Source of the DNA: a candidate division TM6 bacterium GW2011_GWF2_32_72
Lineage (GTDB): Bacteria; Babelota; Babeliae; Babelales; GWF2-32-72
Direction of reading: 5' to 3'
DNA length: 64,000 bases
Assembly (NCBI GenBank): GCA_000989525.1
Contig: LBON01000003.1
Coordinates: 1 to 64,000, forward strand
Shown piece by piece: positions 24,808 through 34,771 of the stretch. Each line of letters begins with the position of its first letter. The stretch's first letter is position 1. The notes under the pieces were generated by a model that made no database searches, was not told the origin of the DNA, and saw nothing but the letters and a program-made list of their open reading frames with translations. A program made the translations under genes and the position numbers.

Positions 24808-27477
24808 TTACATCATTAAAATATCATCTGGAGTTTCATCACTTGCTTCAAAATCATCTTCATATTCTATAGATGCAAAATCCAAATCAGAAACATCTGT
24901 TTCCATAAATTGCAAAGTTTGGTTTTCTGAATCATCAGAATCAGAATCGTCAGCTTTTATTTTTGCTGTTTTTTTAGGAGCCTGATCCTGATTTTCTTGC
25001 CCACTATTATTATCAGATTCTTCTATTCCATCTTCTTCAAATGCCACAACATTTACTAAGTGCCTATCTGAATCAAGACGAATCAATCGCACGCCTTTAG
25101 CTTGACGGCCCATAGTTCTAATTTCTGTAGGCGAAAGACGAATAATTTTACCAGCAGAATCAATTAACAAAATATTAGATTCTGGAGCAACAAGTGCAAG
25201 CCCCACAACATAACCATTACGTGACCCTGTTGGAATTGTTCTTACACCAACACCACCTCTGTGCGCAACTCTAAAATCAACAACCTTAGTACGTTTTCCA
25301 TAACCCATACTTGTAGCAAACAATAAATCCATTTCTGAATCAGGAGAAACGGCTTCCATACCAACAACATAATCGCCTGCCTTTAGACGAATACCTATCA
25401 CACCAGAAGCTTGTCTGCCCATGGCTCGAACTTCTTCTTCTTTAAAGTGAATACCTTGACCATGTTTAGTTGCAAGAACAATAGAACCCTTGCCTGTACT
25501 TGTAGCGCAGAAAGAAAGTTCATCACCTTCATTTAAACTTATTGCTCGAATACCGGTTGCTCTTATTTTTGCAAAAGACTTACCTTCTGTTCTCTTTATT
25601 GTTCCTTGTTTGGTTACCATTACCAAATATTGATCATCAATATCTCTTGTACAAAGAAGTTTTACAATACGTTCATCTTGAGCAAGTGGTAAAATATTAA
25701 CAACAGCACGGCCCTTAGAAGTTCTTGAACCTTCTGGAACTTCAAATACTTGCATGCTATAAACGCGACCTAAATTAGTAAAGAACAACAATTCATCGTG
25801 AGTTTTTGCAACAAATAAATCTTGCATTACATCATCAGAATCAGTCAACGACGCCATTCCCATTTTACCTCGACCTCCACGATGTTGAACATCGTAAACA
25901 TCAAGAGGAACACGTTTTATATAACCTTTACCTGTGATTGTAACAACGGCTTCTTCATCAGGAATTAAATCTGCTTCTGTAAGAATATCAACAGCGCCTT
26001 CAACTTTTGTTTTTCTCTTGTCGCCATAAGTTTCTTTAATTTCTAGAAGTTCTTTTTCTATTTCTTTTTTCAAAACATCTTCATTTTCAATGATAGATTT
26101 CAAATATAAAATCAATTTCTTGAGTTCATTCATTTCATTATCTATCTTTTCTTGCTCCATTCCAGTTAAACGCTGTAAGCGCATTTCCAAAATAGCCTTA
26201 CCTTGTTCTGAAGTGAAATCGAACTTTTTAGATAAAGCTTCAATTGCTTCTTCTGCGGACATAGATTTTTTAATCAAAATTATGACTTCATCTATATTTG
26301 CTAAGGCTTTCTTAAAACCTTCCAAAATATGTTCACGTTGCTGCGCTTTTTTTAAATCAAACACAGACCTTCTGTAAACAACGTTTTTTCTATGATATAA
26401 AAACTCATTTAACATTCTACGTAAAGTAAATATCACTGGTTGATTATCAAGTAACGCTAGCATTAAGAAAGAAACAGAAGTTTGCAAAGGTGTAAATTTA
26501 TACAACTGATTTAAAACAACTTGAGGAATTTCACCACGCTTTAAATCAATAATAAGTCTCATGCCTTTTCGGCTGGACTCATCTTTAATATTTGAAATAC
26601 CTTCAACAATTTTATTTTTAACAAGATCTGCAATTTTAATTGCCAACTCTGCCTTATTCACCTGATATGGAAGTTCTGTAATAATCAATCGAGTTGCCGT
26701 TTTTGTTTCTTCAACATCAACAACACCACGCAAAATCAAACGACCACGACCAGTTTTATAAGCTTGAACAATACCAGCTCTTCCACAAATCACGCCACCT
26801 GTTGGAAAATCAGGCGCAGGAACTAAACTAAATAATTCATCATCTGAAATATTAACGTTTTTTAATAAAGCCAAACAAGCATTGATTACTTCTGTTAAAT
26901 TGTGTGGGGGAATAGATGTTGCCATACCCACAGCAATACCAGCTGTACCATTAATTAATAAATTAGGAACTCTGCTTGGAAGTAATGTTGGTTCAATAAT
27001 AGATTCATCAAAGTTTGGAACAAATGGAACTGTTTTTTTATCAATATCAGCAAGAAGTTCTTGAGCAATTTTTGCCATACGCACTTCTGTATAACGCATT
27101 GCTGCGGCGTTATCACCATCAACAGAACCCCAGTTACCTTGACCATCCAACAAAGGATATCGTTTGGAAAAATCTTGAACCATGCCAACCATGGTATCGT
27201 AAACAGCTGTATCACCATGTGGGTGATATTTAGCGAGTACGTCACCAACTACACGCGCAGATTTGTGGTAAGGTTTATTATAATAAAAACCCAACTCACC
27301 CATTGCATAAAGCACACGCCTATGCACAGGTTTTAACCCATCTCTAACATCTGGAATTGCACGACTTACAATAACAGACATAGCATAATCAAGGAAAGAT
27401 TTCTTTAACTCTTCCTCAATCAAAACAGGTTTTGTATTTATTCCACGGGTATCATCTTTAAGTTTGGAATTATCCAT
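24808..27477 (-). CDS. gyrA: DNA gyrase subunit A
   Basis: 889 aa. It breaks and reseals DNA in the negative-supercoiling reaction with GyrB. The catalytic Tyr is in [10 protein letters not shown] (Y129), and the quinolone-determining region is [15 protein letters not shown]. The position equal to E. coli Ser83 is Thr90, and the Asp87 equivalent is kept as Asp94. A GyrA-box-like motif ([10 protein letters not shown]) and six-bladed C-terminal repeats favour GyrA over ParC. The last ~60 residues are a strongly acidic tail. gyrB is not in the window. The gene drives dprA. Confidence 0.96.
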   Translation of the reverse strand: MDNSKLKDDTRGINTKPVLIEEELKKSFLDYAMSVIVSRAIPDVRDGLKPVHRRVLYAMGELGFYYNKPYHKSARVVGDVLAKYHPHGDTAVYDTMVGMVQDFSKRYPLLDGQGNWGSVDGDNAAAMRYTEVRMAKIAQELLADIDKKTVPFVPNFDESIIEPTLLPSRVPNLLINGTAGIAVGMATSIPPHNLTEVINACLALLKNVNISDDELFSLVPAPDFPTGGVICGRAGIVQAYKTGRGRLILRGVVDVEETKTATRLIITELPYQVNKAELAIKIADLVKNKIVEGISNIKDESSRKGMRLIIDLKRGEIPQVVLNQLYKFTPLQTSVSFLMLALLDNQPVIFTLRRMLNEFLYHRKNVVYRRSVFDLKKAQQREHILEGFKKALANIDEVIILIKKSMSAEEAIEALSKKFDFTSEQGKAILEMRLQRLTGMEQEKIDNEMNELKKLILYLKSIIENEDVLKKEIEKELLEIKETYGDKRKTKVEGAVDILTEADLIPDEEAVVTITGKGYIKRVPLDVYDVQHRGGRGKMGMASLTDSDDVMQDLFVAKTHDELLFFTNLGRVYSMQVFEVPEGSRTSKGRAVVNILPLAQDERIVKLLCTRDIDDQYLVMVTKQGTIKRTEGKSFAKIRATGIRAISLNEGDELSFCATSTGKGSIVLATKHGQGIHFKEEEVRAMGRQASGVIGIRLKAGDYVVGMEAVSPDSEMDLLFATSMGYGKRTKVVDFRVAHRGGVGVRTIPTGSRNGYVVGLALVAPESNILLIDSAGKIIRLSPTEIRTMGRQAKGVRLIRLDSDRHLVNVVAFEEDGIEESDNNSGQENQDQAPKKTAKIKADDSDSDDSENQTLQFMETDVSDLDFASIEYEDDFEASDETPDDILMM

Positions 27478-27689
27478 AAACCAGCCCTTTTACTAATCAA
27501 ATTTACTAAAAAAACAGAAGTAGAATTAGGATACATATATTGGTCTAAGAATACAAGCTAATGCATTTGTAAACTTTTGTTTTGTCAAATACTTGACCCC
27601 ATTTATTTAATTTTAATAACGTTCATGAAGCTAAACATATTTTAATCGAAGACCAATTAAATATTTTGTGTATAAAAAAAGGATCATCT

Positions 27690-28472
27690 ATGAAAAAGTT
27701 TTTATTTAAACATTTTTTTTTAATTTTAATATACACATTTAATGCCCATATACTTGCAAGCGAACCAACAATTGAACAATTTGAGCAAAAATTAAAAGAT
27801 CTTACTACCAAACTTAACAATCTTAAAAAACAACTAGAATATTTTTCAAATCCTAAGATTATCGAAACCAAAAAACTACTAGATGAAGGTTATAAAAATT
27901 TTAAAAGCAATCAACCAAACCCTCATTTTTCAATTCCCGTAAAACAACAAGATAACAGCTGGTCTTGCGGCTATCATGCAGCAAAAAATGCCGTAGCTCT
28001 TGCTAATTATATGAGCACCAATAACATTAATGATTTACAGACTCTTCAAGAAAATCCGAATCCCAAATTAATAAAACAAGAAAATTGGGCACAAGATACT
28101 GATCTTAAACCAACGATAGAGACCGCTTACCAAGAAGCACAAAATAAAATAACAATTTTAGATAACACCACGATGTTGTCTCCGGAGACATTTGACTTCC
28201 TAAGTAAAGAGCAATGGCTCCCCTTTCAAAACTTAAAAACACCTGGGCAATGGCATATTTTTATAGTCACAACAAATAAAGAAAAAATACCAACATCTCA
28301 ATACAGTGGAATGCACTGGATAACCATTCTTATAATCAATTATAATGGCACCCATGTCTATCTTGAAGCTGATTCTGGAAGCGGAAGCCACCCGCAAATA
28401 GTTAAAAACCTTAGCAAGGGGTTTAAACTACCAAAAATCAATCAAGATGAAACAAAAAACAACACTCCATAA
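27690..28472 (+). CDS. Secreted papain-like cysteine protease candidate
   Basis: 260 aa from the ATG at 27690 (SD AAAAAGGA; eight extra codons upstream are open but unlikely). A signal peptide (residues 1-23, ending HILAS) is followed by a coiled coil (about 28-52). The rest has Q87-x5-C93-G in QQDNSWSCGYHAAKNAV, H209-W in GMHWITILI and D228 in VYLEADSGS. The order Gln-Cys...His...Asp is that of papain-fold enzymes. The local text (Q..n...CG and HW.....Y.DS) also recalls Ulp1/C48 or deubiquitinase motifs, but in permuted order. It could be a secreted peptidase or a ubiquitin-like-protein protease acting on a host. Catalytic activity is inferred from motif order only. Confidence 0.55.
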   Translation: MKKFLFKHFFLILIYTFNAHILASEPTIEQFEQKLKDLTTKLNNLKKQLEYFSNPKIIETKKLLDEGYKNFKSNQPNPHFSIPVKQQDNSWSCGYHAAKNAVALANYMSTNNINDLQTLQENPNPKLIKQENWAQDTDLKPTIETAYQEAQNKITILDNTTMLSPETFDFLSKEQWLPFQNLKTPGQWHIFIVTTNKEKIPTSQYSGMHWITILIINYNGTHVYLEADSGSGSHPQIVKNLSKGFKLPKINQDETKNNTP

Positions 28473-28563
28473 ACTTCCTCCAGACAAATATTGCGAAAAT
28501 TAACTTAAATCAATACAATAGAATATATACAAAATTAAACCTATTTTTAAAGAAAACAATAGT

Positions 28564-30381
28564 ATGAAAAATAAAAAATTTGATTTAAAAGATTTTCCAC
28601 CGGAAAGAATTCGCAACTTTTCTGTAATTGCTCACATAGATCATGGTAAATCAACATTATCCGATAGACTTTTGGAATACACAGGCACACTCACAGATCG
28701 TACAAAAAAAGAACAATTTTTAGATAAACTACAAGTTGAAAGAGAACGTGGCATTACTGTAAAAGCTCAATCCGCCTCCATGTTCTACAATTACAACGGA
28801 GAAGCTTATCTTCTTAATTTAATTGATACACCTGGTCACGTTGATTTCAGTTACGAAGTTTCTAGATCTCTGTATGCATGTCAAGGAGCTTTGCTTTTGG
28901 TCGATGCAGCACAAGGCGTACAAGCCCAAACAATGGCTAACTTTTATTTAGCTTACGAACAAGATTTAAAAATTATTCCTGTAATCAATAAAATCGACAT
29001 GGCTGCAGCAAACCCAGAAAAAGTCTCTCACGAACTCACAAAACTTTTTGATTTTGAAGAAGAAGATATAATCAAGGCATCAGCTAAAGCAGGCATAGGC
29101 ATAAAAACAATTTTAGATGCAATTATAGAGCGTATTCCCGCACCAAAGGCATTACCAGATGCACCAACTAAAGCATTGTTATTCGATTCTTGGTACGACG
29201 ACTACAAAGGTGTTATCTGCTTGGTTGAACTAAAAGATGGTTCTCTAAAAATGGGTGACGAAATTACACTTGCCCAAACAGGCGAAAGTTACGAAGTTTT
29301 AGAAATTGGTTTAATGTTCCCAGATCAAACACCAAAAGAAGCTCTTTACGCCGGTCAAGTAGGTTATCTGGTTGCAGGCATGAAGACAGTTCAAGAAGCT
29401 CGTGTCGGCGATACAATCATGAAAAAAAAGCAACCTGTAAAAGCTTTGCCAGGTTTTAAACCAGCCAAACCTGTTGTTTTTGCAGGTATCTATCCTGTAG
29501 ACAATAATGATTTTGACTTCTTAAAGGATGCTATCGAAAAATTAACACTAAATGATGCCAGTGTTTCAACAGAAAAGAAAACGTCTTTGGCTTTAGGGTT
29601 AGGCTTTAGATGCGGATTTTTAGGATTGTTGCACATGGATGTTTTCAAACAAAGACTAGAGCAAGAATATAATCTTTCTATTATTATTACAGCACCATCT
29701 GTACTTTATAAAATTGATTTAACAAGTGGTAAAAACATTGATGTAGAAAACCCTTCAGATTTTCCAGATCCAGGAACAATTCTTCAAATTTTTGAACCTA
29801 TGATTGATGCAACAATAATTGTTCCCCAAAAATATTTAGGTGGTATTTTAAAACTTTGCCAAGACAGCCGAGGCAGACAACTTGATCTTTCTTATCTTGA
29901 TGAAGACAGAGTCATTTTGAAATACAAACTTCCTCTTGCAGAAGTTGCAACCGATTTTTATGATCAACTAAAATCTTTAAGTTCTGGATATGCAAGTTTT
30001 GATTACGAAATTACAGCCTATGAACCATCAGATTTGGTAAAAATGGACATTTTAATTAACAAAGCTCCTGTTGATGCACTTTCTACTATTGTTCACAAAG
30101 ATAAGGCCTATAATATTGGTCGAGACATGGTTGAAAAACTCAAAAAAGTTATTCCACGGCAACTTTTTGAAGTGGTTATTCAAGCAGCTATTGGGGCCAA
30201 AATTATTGCAAGAGAAAGAGTTGCTCCATTGCGTAAGGACGTTACAGCAAAATGTTATGGTGGCGACATCTCAAGAAAGAGAAAGTTGCTTGAAAAGCAA
30301 AAAGAAGGTAAAAAACGAATGAAACAAGTCGGCAATATCGAATTACCTCAAGAAGCTTTCTTAACTGTTTTGAAAAAATAG
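28564..30381 (+). CDS. lepA: Elongation factor 4 (LepA)
   Basis: 605 aa. A translational GTPase that back-translocates or helps assemble ribosomes. G1 is AHIDHGKSTLSDRL, switch II is LIDTPGHVDFSYEVSRS, and G4 is PVINKIDM. The C-terminal LepA-specific domain ends [20 protein letters not shown]...LPQEAFLTVLKK. No terminator directly follows. Instead a second copy of the last 45 codons, with a terminator, is found 600 bp further on (30983-31164). Upstream spacing from the protease-like gene is 91 bp. Confidence 0.97.
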   Translation: MKNKKFDLKDFPPERIRNFSVIAHIDHGKSTLSDRLLEYTGTLTDRTKKEQFLDKLQVERERGITVKAQSASMFYNYNGEAYLLNLIDTPGHVDFSYEVSRSLYACQGALLLVDAAQGVQAQTMANFYLAYEQDLKIIPVINKIDMAAANPEKVSHELTKLFDFEEEDIIKASAKAGIGIKTILDAIIERIPAPKALPDAPTKALLFDSWYDDYKGVICLVELKDGSLKMGDEITLAQTGESYEVLEIGLMFPDQTPKEALYAGQVGYLVAGMKTVQEARVGDTIMKKKQPVKALPGFKPAKPVVFAGIYPVDNNDFDFLKDAIEKLTLNDASVSTEKKTSLALGLGFRCGFLGLLHMDVFKQRLEQEYNLSIIITAPSVLYKIDLTSGKNIDVENPSDFPDPGTILQIFEPMIDATIIVPQKYLGGILKLCQDSRGRQLDLSYLDEDRVILKYKLPLAEVATDFYDQLKSLSSGYASFDYEITAYEPSDLVKMDILINKAPVDALSTIVHKDKAYNIGRDMVEKLKKVIPRQLFEVVIQAAIGAKIIARERVAPLRKDVTAKCYGGDISRKRKLLEKQKEGKKRMKQVGNIELPQEAFLTVLKK

Positions 30382-30455
30382 TTTGATCCAATTATTTTTT
30401 GATATAGAATTCTTTCTAATATATTTTTAACCTATATTTCTTAAAGAGGTTTCTC

Positions 30456-30959
30456 ATGAAACTAAACAAAATAGCTTTATTAAGTTTTGCTACAATCACT
30501 TTACTTAACCAAGCCACACAATGCTCGTCATATCAACTATGTAGTTCACTGCAACAAATTTTAAAGGCAACACCAATTCCTAGCAGTAGCCATCCCGTCT
30601 TAAGAGCCCTAAAAGGTAATATCTCACCTGAACAATTAATCCAACAAATCGAACGTAATCCAAGTATTGCAACCGCAAAAATTGAGTATAGTGAATATGA
30701 ACCAGCAAATGGGCGTGACGCAGCCTACACCGACTGTTGGTATTCTCTACCAATAGTCGAAGCTGTAAAAAAATTTAAAAAAGAAGAGTCTGAAAAAGCA
30801 TTAATTGTTATTCAAATACTGAAGGAACATGGTGCAAACCCTGAGGAATACGTAGAAGACAGCTGGCCTCAAAGCCATTCTGCGTTGTCCCTATTACAAA
30901 ATGAAAAAGGACCCCACCTAAAAAGTCTTTACCTCTATTTGAAAGAAGGCTCCAGATAA
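30456..30959 (+). CDS. Small secreted protein, weakly ankyrin-like
   Basis: 167 aa. A signal peptide ([20 protein letters not shown], cleavage near TQCS) and SD AAGAGG support a real gene. The C-terminal half has an ankyrin-like pattern (LPIVEAV..., [31 protein letters not shown]). It sits between intact lepA and the second lepA 3' end, i.e. inside the scar, so it probably arrived with that rearrangement. Function unknown. Confidence 0.65.
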   Translation: MKLNKIALLSFATITLLNQATQCSSYQLCSSLQQILKATPIPSSSHPVLRALKGNISPEQLIQQIERNPSIATAKIEYSEYEPANGRDAAYTDCWYSLPIVEAVKKFKKEESEKALIVIQILKEHGANPEEYVEDSWPQSHSALSLLQNEKGPHLKSLYLYLKEGSR

Positions 30960-30982
30960 ATTTTAAAATAAAAAAGTCATTC

Positions 30983-31117
30983 GCAAAATGTTATGGTGGC
31001 GACATCTCAAGAAAGAGAAAATTGCTTGAAAAGCAAAAAGAAGGTAAAAAACGAATGAAACAAGTGGGCTCTGTAGAATTGCCACAAGAAGCTTTCTTAA
31101 GTGTTTTAAAAAAGTAA
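30983..31117 (+). pseudogene. Duplicated 3' end of lepA (last 45 codons)
   Basis: This segment aligns without gaps to 30247-30381, the end of lepA. By eye the first ~83 nt have one mismatch and the last ~52 nt have about eleven, mostly synonymous. The encoded tail would be [16 protein letters not shown] against [16 protein letters not shown]. It has no start codon or SD. A terminator follows immediately, as expected for a genuine lepA end, while intact lepA has none. It is a remnant of the old or incoming lepA allele left by an insertion. Confidence 0.9.
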
Positions 31118-31128
31118 ATTAACAAAAA

Positions 31129-31164
31129 TAAAAATCCCTCTGAATATCTCGGAGGGATTTTTTA
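31129..31164 (+). terminator. Terminator after the lepA remnant
   Basis: Stem AAAAATCCCTC(T)GA with TCGGAGGGATTTTT; probably the original lepA terminator. Confidence 0.85.
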
Positions 31165-31285
31165 TACAGAACATTCTTGCCCGATCTGAATTCTTTTTGC
31201 TAGTATTAAAGTCATCATTTAAAAAATTATCGCTAAAAAACAACTTAATAAATTTACAAATTATTCGAGAAATCGAAGGAAAAAA

Positions 31286-32353
31286 ATGCAAGATCAAAAA
31301 AAATTTACTGGAAACTTATATATATTTCATGCATTCGATGTTGGTTATGATATCGATCTAAAAGGCCTTCAACAAAAAAACATTGTTGAACAAAGACCAT
31401 TAGTTCTTTCACGTTTTTTTAAAAACTATCACGTACCAATTGCAATAGATCTACCAAGACCAAACACAAGTAAAAAATGCATTGGTGCACGAATTCATGC
31501 ATTTGGTGTTATTTCTCTTGTATATAAAATACCATTCAATGAAAGTTTGGCTACTTTGCGTGAAAAAATAAATGACATCGACAAATATTATCAAGAACAA
31601 AGCGTTGACGATGCCGGATTAGTTTTTGGAACAATTAAACAATTTATTTCTAAGCCGAAATTTTTTCACATTCGTTCATCTTACCCATTAATACAAGTAA
31701 ATCCTGAACCAAATATAGATCCAAAATCGTTAAAAGAAGAATATGGCGGAACAATAGCATCTACCATTCGTTTTGAAACACACGCCTTAGCCGAATATCA
31801 AAAAGATGAAATTTTGGAATCTAACATAGGTTATTACAAAGGAGATCTTGTTTTAATAGATACAGAAGCCGCCTTTGCTTATGACAAAGAATATGAAGAC
31901 ATTTTAGATTTATTTGAATTTGCAAACATTGAATCATTAGAGCTACAATATTTTGATCAGCTTCTTGATAAAAAATTAAATGAAGTTTATGAAAGAAAAA
32001 TTAAACATTCTCCAATTTACTCCTACATACCATTCATTGGACCTAAAGGGCATGGAGAAATTATGGAGCTTGAAAACTTACGTGTCGATGTTTCTGTGAT
32101 CTCGGAAAGATTAGAAAGTAGTATAAAATTTGTGGGCGAAGCTTACTACGCCGAAGTTTACGATCTCCTTGCCGAAAAATTTGATTTTGCAAAGTGGAAG
32201 ATGTCAATCAACAGTAAACTTGAAATTATTAAAGAAATTCGAACTCTTTATCAAGAACAAATAAATATAAACAAAGATGACTTGCTTTCTATATTAATTA
32301 TTATTTTAATTTTTATTGAATTAGTTGTGGCCATTTTAAGTTATTTAAAATAA
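31286..32353 (+). CDS. RMND1/DUF155 (RMD1)-family membrane protein
   Basis: 355 aa. It has no signal peptide. The middle has IRFETHALAEYQKDEILESN, and further on EYEDILDLFEFANIESLELQ followed by YFDQLLDKKLNEVYERK. The C-terminus reads KLEIIKEIRTLYQEQ then a single membrane helix LLSILIIILIFIELVVAILS. This order (SdeYedildl-eFAni-lLEl-yyD-lLD, then L..l..lY..l, then a C-terminal TM) matches the DUF155/RMD1 family, known from mitochondria (RMND1, translation support) and many bacteria of unknown role. The assignment is from memory of the motif pattern. SD GAAGGA precedes ATG. It is a single-gene unit with its own terminator. Confidence 0.6.
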   Translation: MQDQKKFTGNLYIFHAFDVGYDIDLKGLQQKNIVEQRPLVLSRFFKNYHVPIAIDLPRPNTSKKCIGARIHAFGVISLVYKIPFNESLATLREKINDIDKYYQEQSVDDAGLVFGTIKQFISKPKFFHIRSSYPLIQVNPEPNIDPKSLKEEYGGTIASTIRFETHALAEYQKDEILESNIGYYKGDLVLIDTEAAFAYDKEYEDILDLFEFANIESLELQYFDQLLDKKLNEVYERKIKHSPIYSYIPFIGPKGHGEIMELENLRVDVSVISERLESSIKFVGEAYYAEVYDLLAEKFDFAKWKMSINSKLEIIKEIRTLYQEQININKDDLLSILIIILIFIELVVAILSYLK

Positions 32354-32357
32354 GACA

Positions 32358-32391
32358 AAAATAAAATGCTCCCTCGGGAGCATTTTATTTT
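32358..32391 (+). terminator. Terminator of the RMND1-like gene
   Basis: Perfect stem of 16 bp: 32358-32373 pairs with 32376-32391, GCTCCC/GGGAGC core with T-rich tail. Confidence 0.88.
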
Positions 32392-32523
32392 AAGAAATTA
32401 TTTGCAAATAAACATCAATTCAATCCAGTCGAATATATCTAAAAACTCTTTCTGCTCAACATCTTAAAAAAATAATGTTAGATTCCAAACATTATTAATA
32501 TTTCAAAACAAAAAAGGAGTCTC

Positions 32524-33406
32524 ATGAAATTAAGTACAACAATTTCTATATGCCTATTACTTTCAATACCATATTCACAAACAAGCGAGATAGAATTTCA
32601 ACTAGATTCAACAAATCAATTACAACAATTACTGGGAGGGGCAAAGGGAACAAATCAAATGGATAGTGATGATGAAAGAGATGAAGAAGAAAAAATAAAA
32701 AATCCTACAGAAATAAAATATGAAACACTAGGTCAATTACTGCTTACTGGAAAAATTTATGATCTTGAAAAATTTAGTGATGATTTTGAACTAAGCCAAG
32801 CAGATATAAAATTTAAAAAAGATATTCAATCCCACCCAGTTACTAGTCACAAAATTTGTCTAACTTGCTACATTTATAAAATTTTAACCGACTTCTCATT
32901 AGAACTTGCAAACAAAGAACTACTTATAATGAAATTTTTCAACCAACACAGAGCCAAACGAATCAACTTTCAAAAAATTGATGATTATAAACTTCCTCGA
33001 TTGAATGATATCGGTAAAAATTTTGATGCAATTAAAAACCTTATTCAAGAAAAACCAAAGGCTTCAAATCTGATGAATCTTCTTATAAAACAAGATGCAG
33101 AAAACCTATTAAGTAATACTTTCGCGTCCACACAATGGTTGTTTTTCTCTTACTTCAGCTTTAAATAAAGCCATCAAAATGGGAAAAGTAGATTTGGTAG
33201 AAAAATTCCTAAAATATCAATTTGAACTAGATGATATGATTGAACCAAGTAACTTAGCAACATATACAAAAATGGCAGCATTATTTACTGACAAAAAAGA
33301 ACTTCAAAGTTTCAAAGAAAAACTAACTAACAAAAGAAAAAGAAATAACACAAAAACACAAGAAAAAGAAAAAGAAGAAAAAGCTAAAAAAACAATGTAC
33401 ATGTAA
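32524..33406 (+). pseudogene. Secreted ankyrin-type gene broken by a frameshift
   Basis: The first part (32524-33168) has SD AAAGGAG and a signal peptide (MKLSTTISICLLLSIPYSQT) and ends in an unlikely Phe-rich tail. Switching frame by one base near the T5 run at 33142-33146 gives TSALNKAIKMGKVDLVEKFL, a good ankyrin repeat, continuing to a Lys-rich C-terminus at 33406. The downstream frame alone begins at an ATG inside that ankyrin helix (33179) with no SD. One base removed near 33142-33147 would restore a single protein of about 293 aa. It is a frameshift mutation, a phase-variable homopolymer or a sequencing error. Confidence 0.7.
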
Positions 33407-33444
33407 AAACAATAATCAAAATATGTATTTAAATTTCATCCGTA

Positions 33445-33476
33445 ATATAAAAGGCTCCGTTGGGAGCCTTTTATAT
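33445..33476. terminator. Bidirectional terminator
   Basis: Stem ATATAAAAGGCTCC (33445-33458), GTTG loop, GGAGCCTTTTATAT (33463-33476). It lies between convergent genes and touches the stop of the minus-strand gene. Confidence 0.88.
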
Positions 33477-34133
33477 TTATACAAAAAATATTTTTTCTAA
33501 AATTATCTTTCGATCTTTTTCTGAAAAAGATTCAAAAATAGAACGCAATCGCCTAAATTCTATTGGATTAATTAAAAGCCCTTTTGGGTTATCTAAAATA
33601 GCCGCCAAAATTAAATTTATATCTTCTTGATCATTTAATTGCTTTTGAATAATACAATTAACTTTAGACAAAAAATCAATTTGATCTTCAGATAATTTAG
33701 TCTGATCAATATTAATTGAACTATTTTTAGCATCATCCTCATCAAAAAAGGATTCAAAATTTTCTGCGTAAGGATAACCGACCTCTGTATCCTGTTGCCC
33801 AGCTAAAAATGGCCAACACACACTATGTGCACATCCTGCATTTAAATACTCTTCTGAAATTGCAGATAATGAATCAAAACGTGAATCATCTTGATCAAAC
33901 TCTCTCGCCCCATATTCTTCATCTGATGCGTAAGTATAACCGTGCTCTGTATCTTGCCCCTCTAAAAAGGAACAACTCCCACAATCAGCACATTCTGCAT
34001 TTAAATACTCTTTTGAAATTGCAGATAATGAATCAAACCGTGAATCTTCTGGATCCGATGAATAACAAACGATTGAAAATCCACTGATTGAAAAACATAA
34101 AATAAGTTTGAAAATATAATTATTATTTAGCAA
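33477..34133 (-). CDS. Secreted protein with internal 53-residue duplication
   Basis: 218 aa. A signal peptide (MLNNNYIFKLILCFSISGFS, cleavage near CYSS) is followed by two copies of a segment beginning DSRFDSLSAISxEYLNA (residues about 30-70 and 83-123). Each copy contains two Cys and ends in a GQDTExGYxYA-type stretch. The C-terminal third is helical and acidic/hydrophobic (QIDFLSKVNCIIQKQLN; DPKG-type turn; ESFSEKDRKIILEKI). No known family. Its start overlaps the grpE stop by 11 bp, so it is translationally coupled to grpE. The duplication is also visible in the DNA. Confidence 0.75.
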   Translation of the reverse strand: MLNNNYIFKLILCFSISGFSIVCYSSDPEDSRFDSLSAISKEYLNAECADCGSCSFLEGQDTEHGYTYASDEEYGAREFDQDDSRFDSLSAISEEYLNAGCAHSVCWPFLAGQQDTEVGYPYAENFESFFDEDDAKNSSINIDQTKLSEDQIDFLSKVNCIIQKQLNDQEDINLILAAILDNPKGLLINPIEFRRLRSIFESFSEKDRKIILEKIFFV

Positions 34134-34623
34134 CGACTACCTTTGCCGGTCTTAAAACCTGATCTTTCATAATATAACCACTTTGATAAACTTCAACTAT
34201 TTGCCCTGATTTATGATTGGCAGAATCAATTTGAGCAACGGCCTCGTGCAATTCAGGATTAAACGGAATCGAACAATCAATGTATTTAATTTCATATTTA
34301 TCTAAAATTTTATCCAAAGATTTTCGAATCAATTTAAAACCTTCTAGCCAAACAGTCATAGATGCATCTGCTTCTTTTTCTTTTAATGCCCTGTCAAAAT
34401 CATCAATTACAGGTAAAAGATCATAAAACACGTTAGACTGAGCCATTTTAACCCAACCCAATTTTTCTTTTTCCACTCTTCTTTTGTAATTTTCAAAATC
34501 TGCAACCAAACGAATATACGATTCTTGCAATTTATCTTTTTGATTTTCACAAGTTTGAGCTTCTGATCCCTGGACAGTTGTTTCTTGATTTAAATCTGTC
34601 TCATTCACTTTATCTTTTGTCAT
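34123..34623 (-). CDS. grpE: Nucleotide exchange factor GrpE
   Basis: 166 aa. It releases ADP from DnaK. The N-terminal acidic/disordered part is followed by a long helix (DKLQESYIRLVADFENYKRR), the GrpE hallmark with FENYKRR. LLPVIDDFDRAL, WLEGFKLIRKSLDKIL and the C-terminal beta domain follow: FNPELHEAV, GQIVEVYQSGYIMKDQVLRP, KVVVAK. dnaK and dnaJ are not adjacent here. The secreted repeat protein downstream overlaps its stop. Confidence 0.96.
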   Translation of the reverse strand: MTKDKVNETDLNQETTVQGSEAQTCENQKDKLQESYIRLVADFENYKRRVEKEKLGWVKMAQSNVFYDLLPVIDDFDRALKEKEADASMTVWLEGFKLIRKSLDKILDKYEIKYIDCSIPFNPELHEAVAQIDSANHKSGQIVEVYQSGYIMKDQVLRPAKVVVAK

Positions 34624-34771
34624 GCCTTACCTCTTTAAAAACGCAATATTACACAATAATTATACCAGACAAACTCATAGATACAAGTCTAGAGAATTGA
34701 ATAACTTGACACATTTTTGTATAACTGCTTACAAACATCAATAACCAACCCTGAGAATAAAAGGTATTTTA

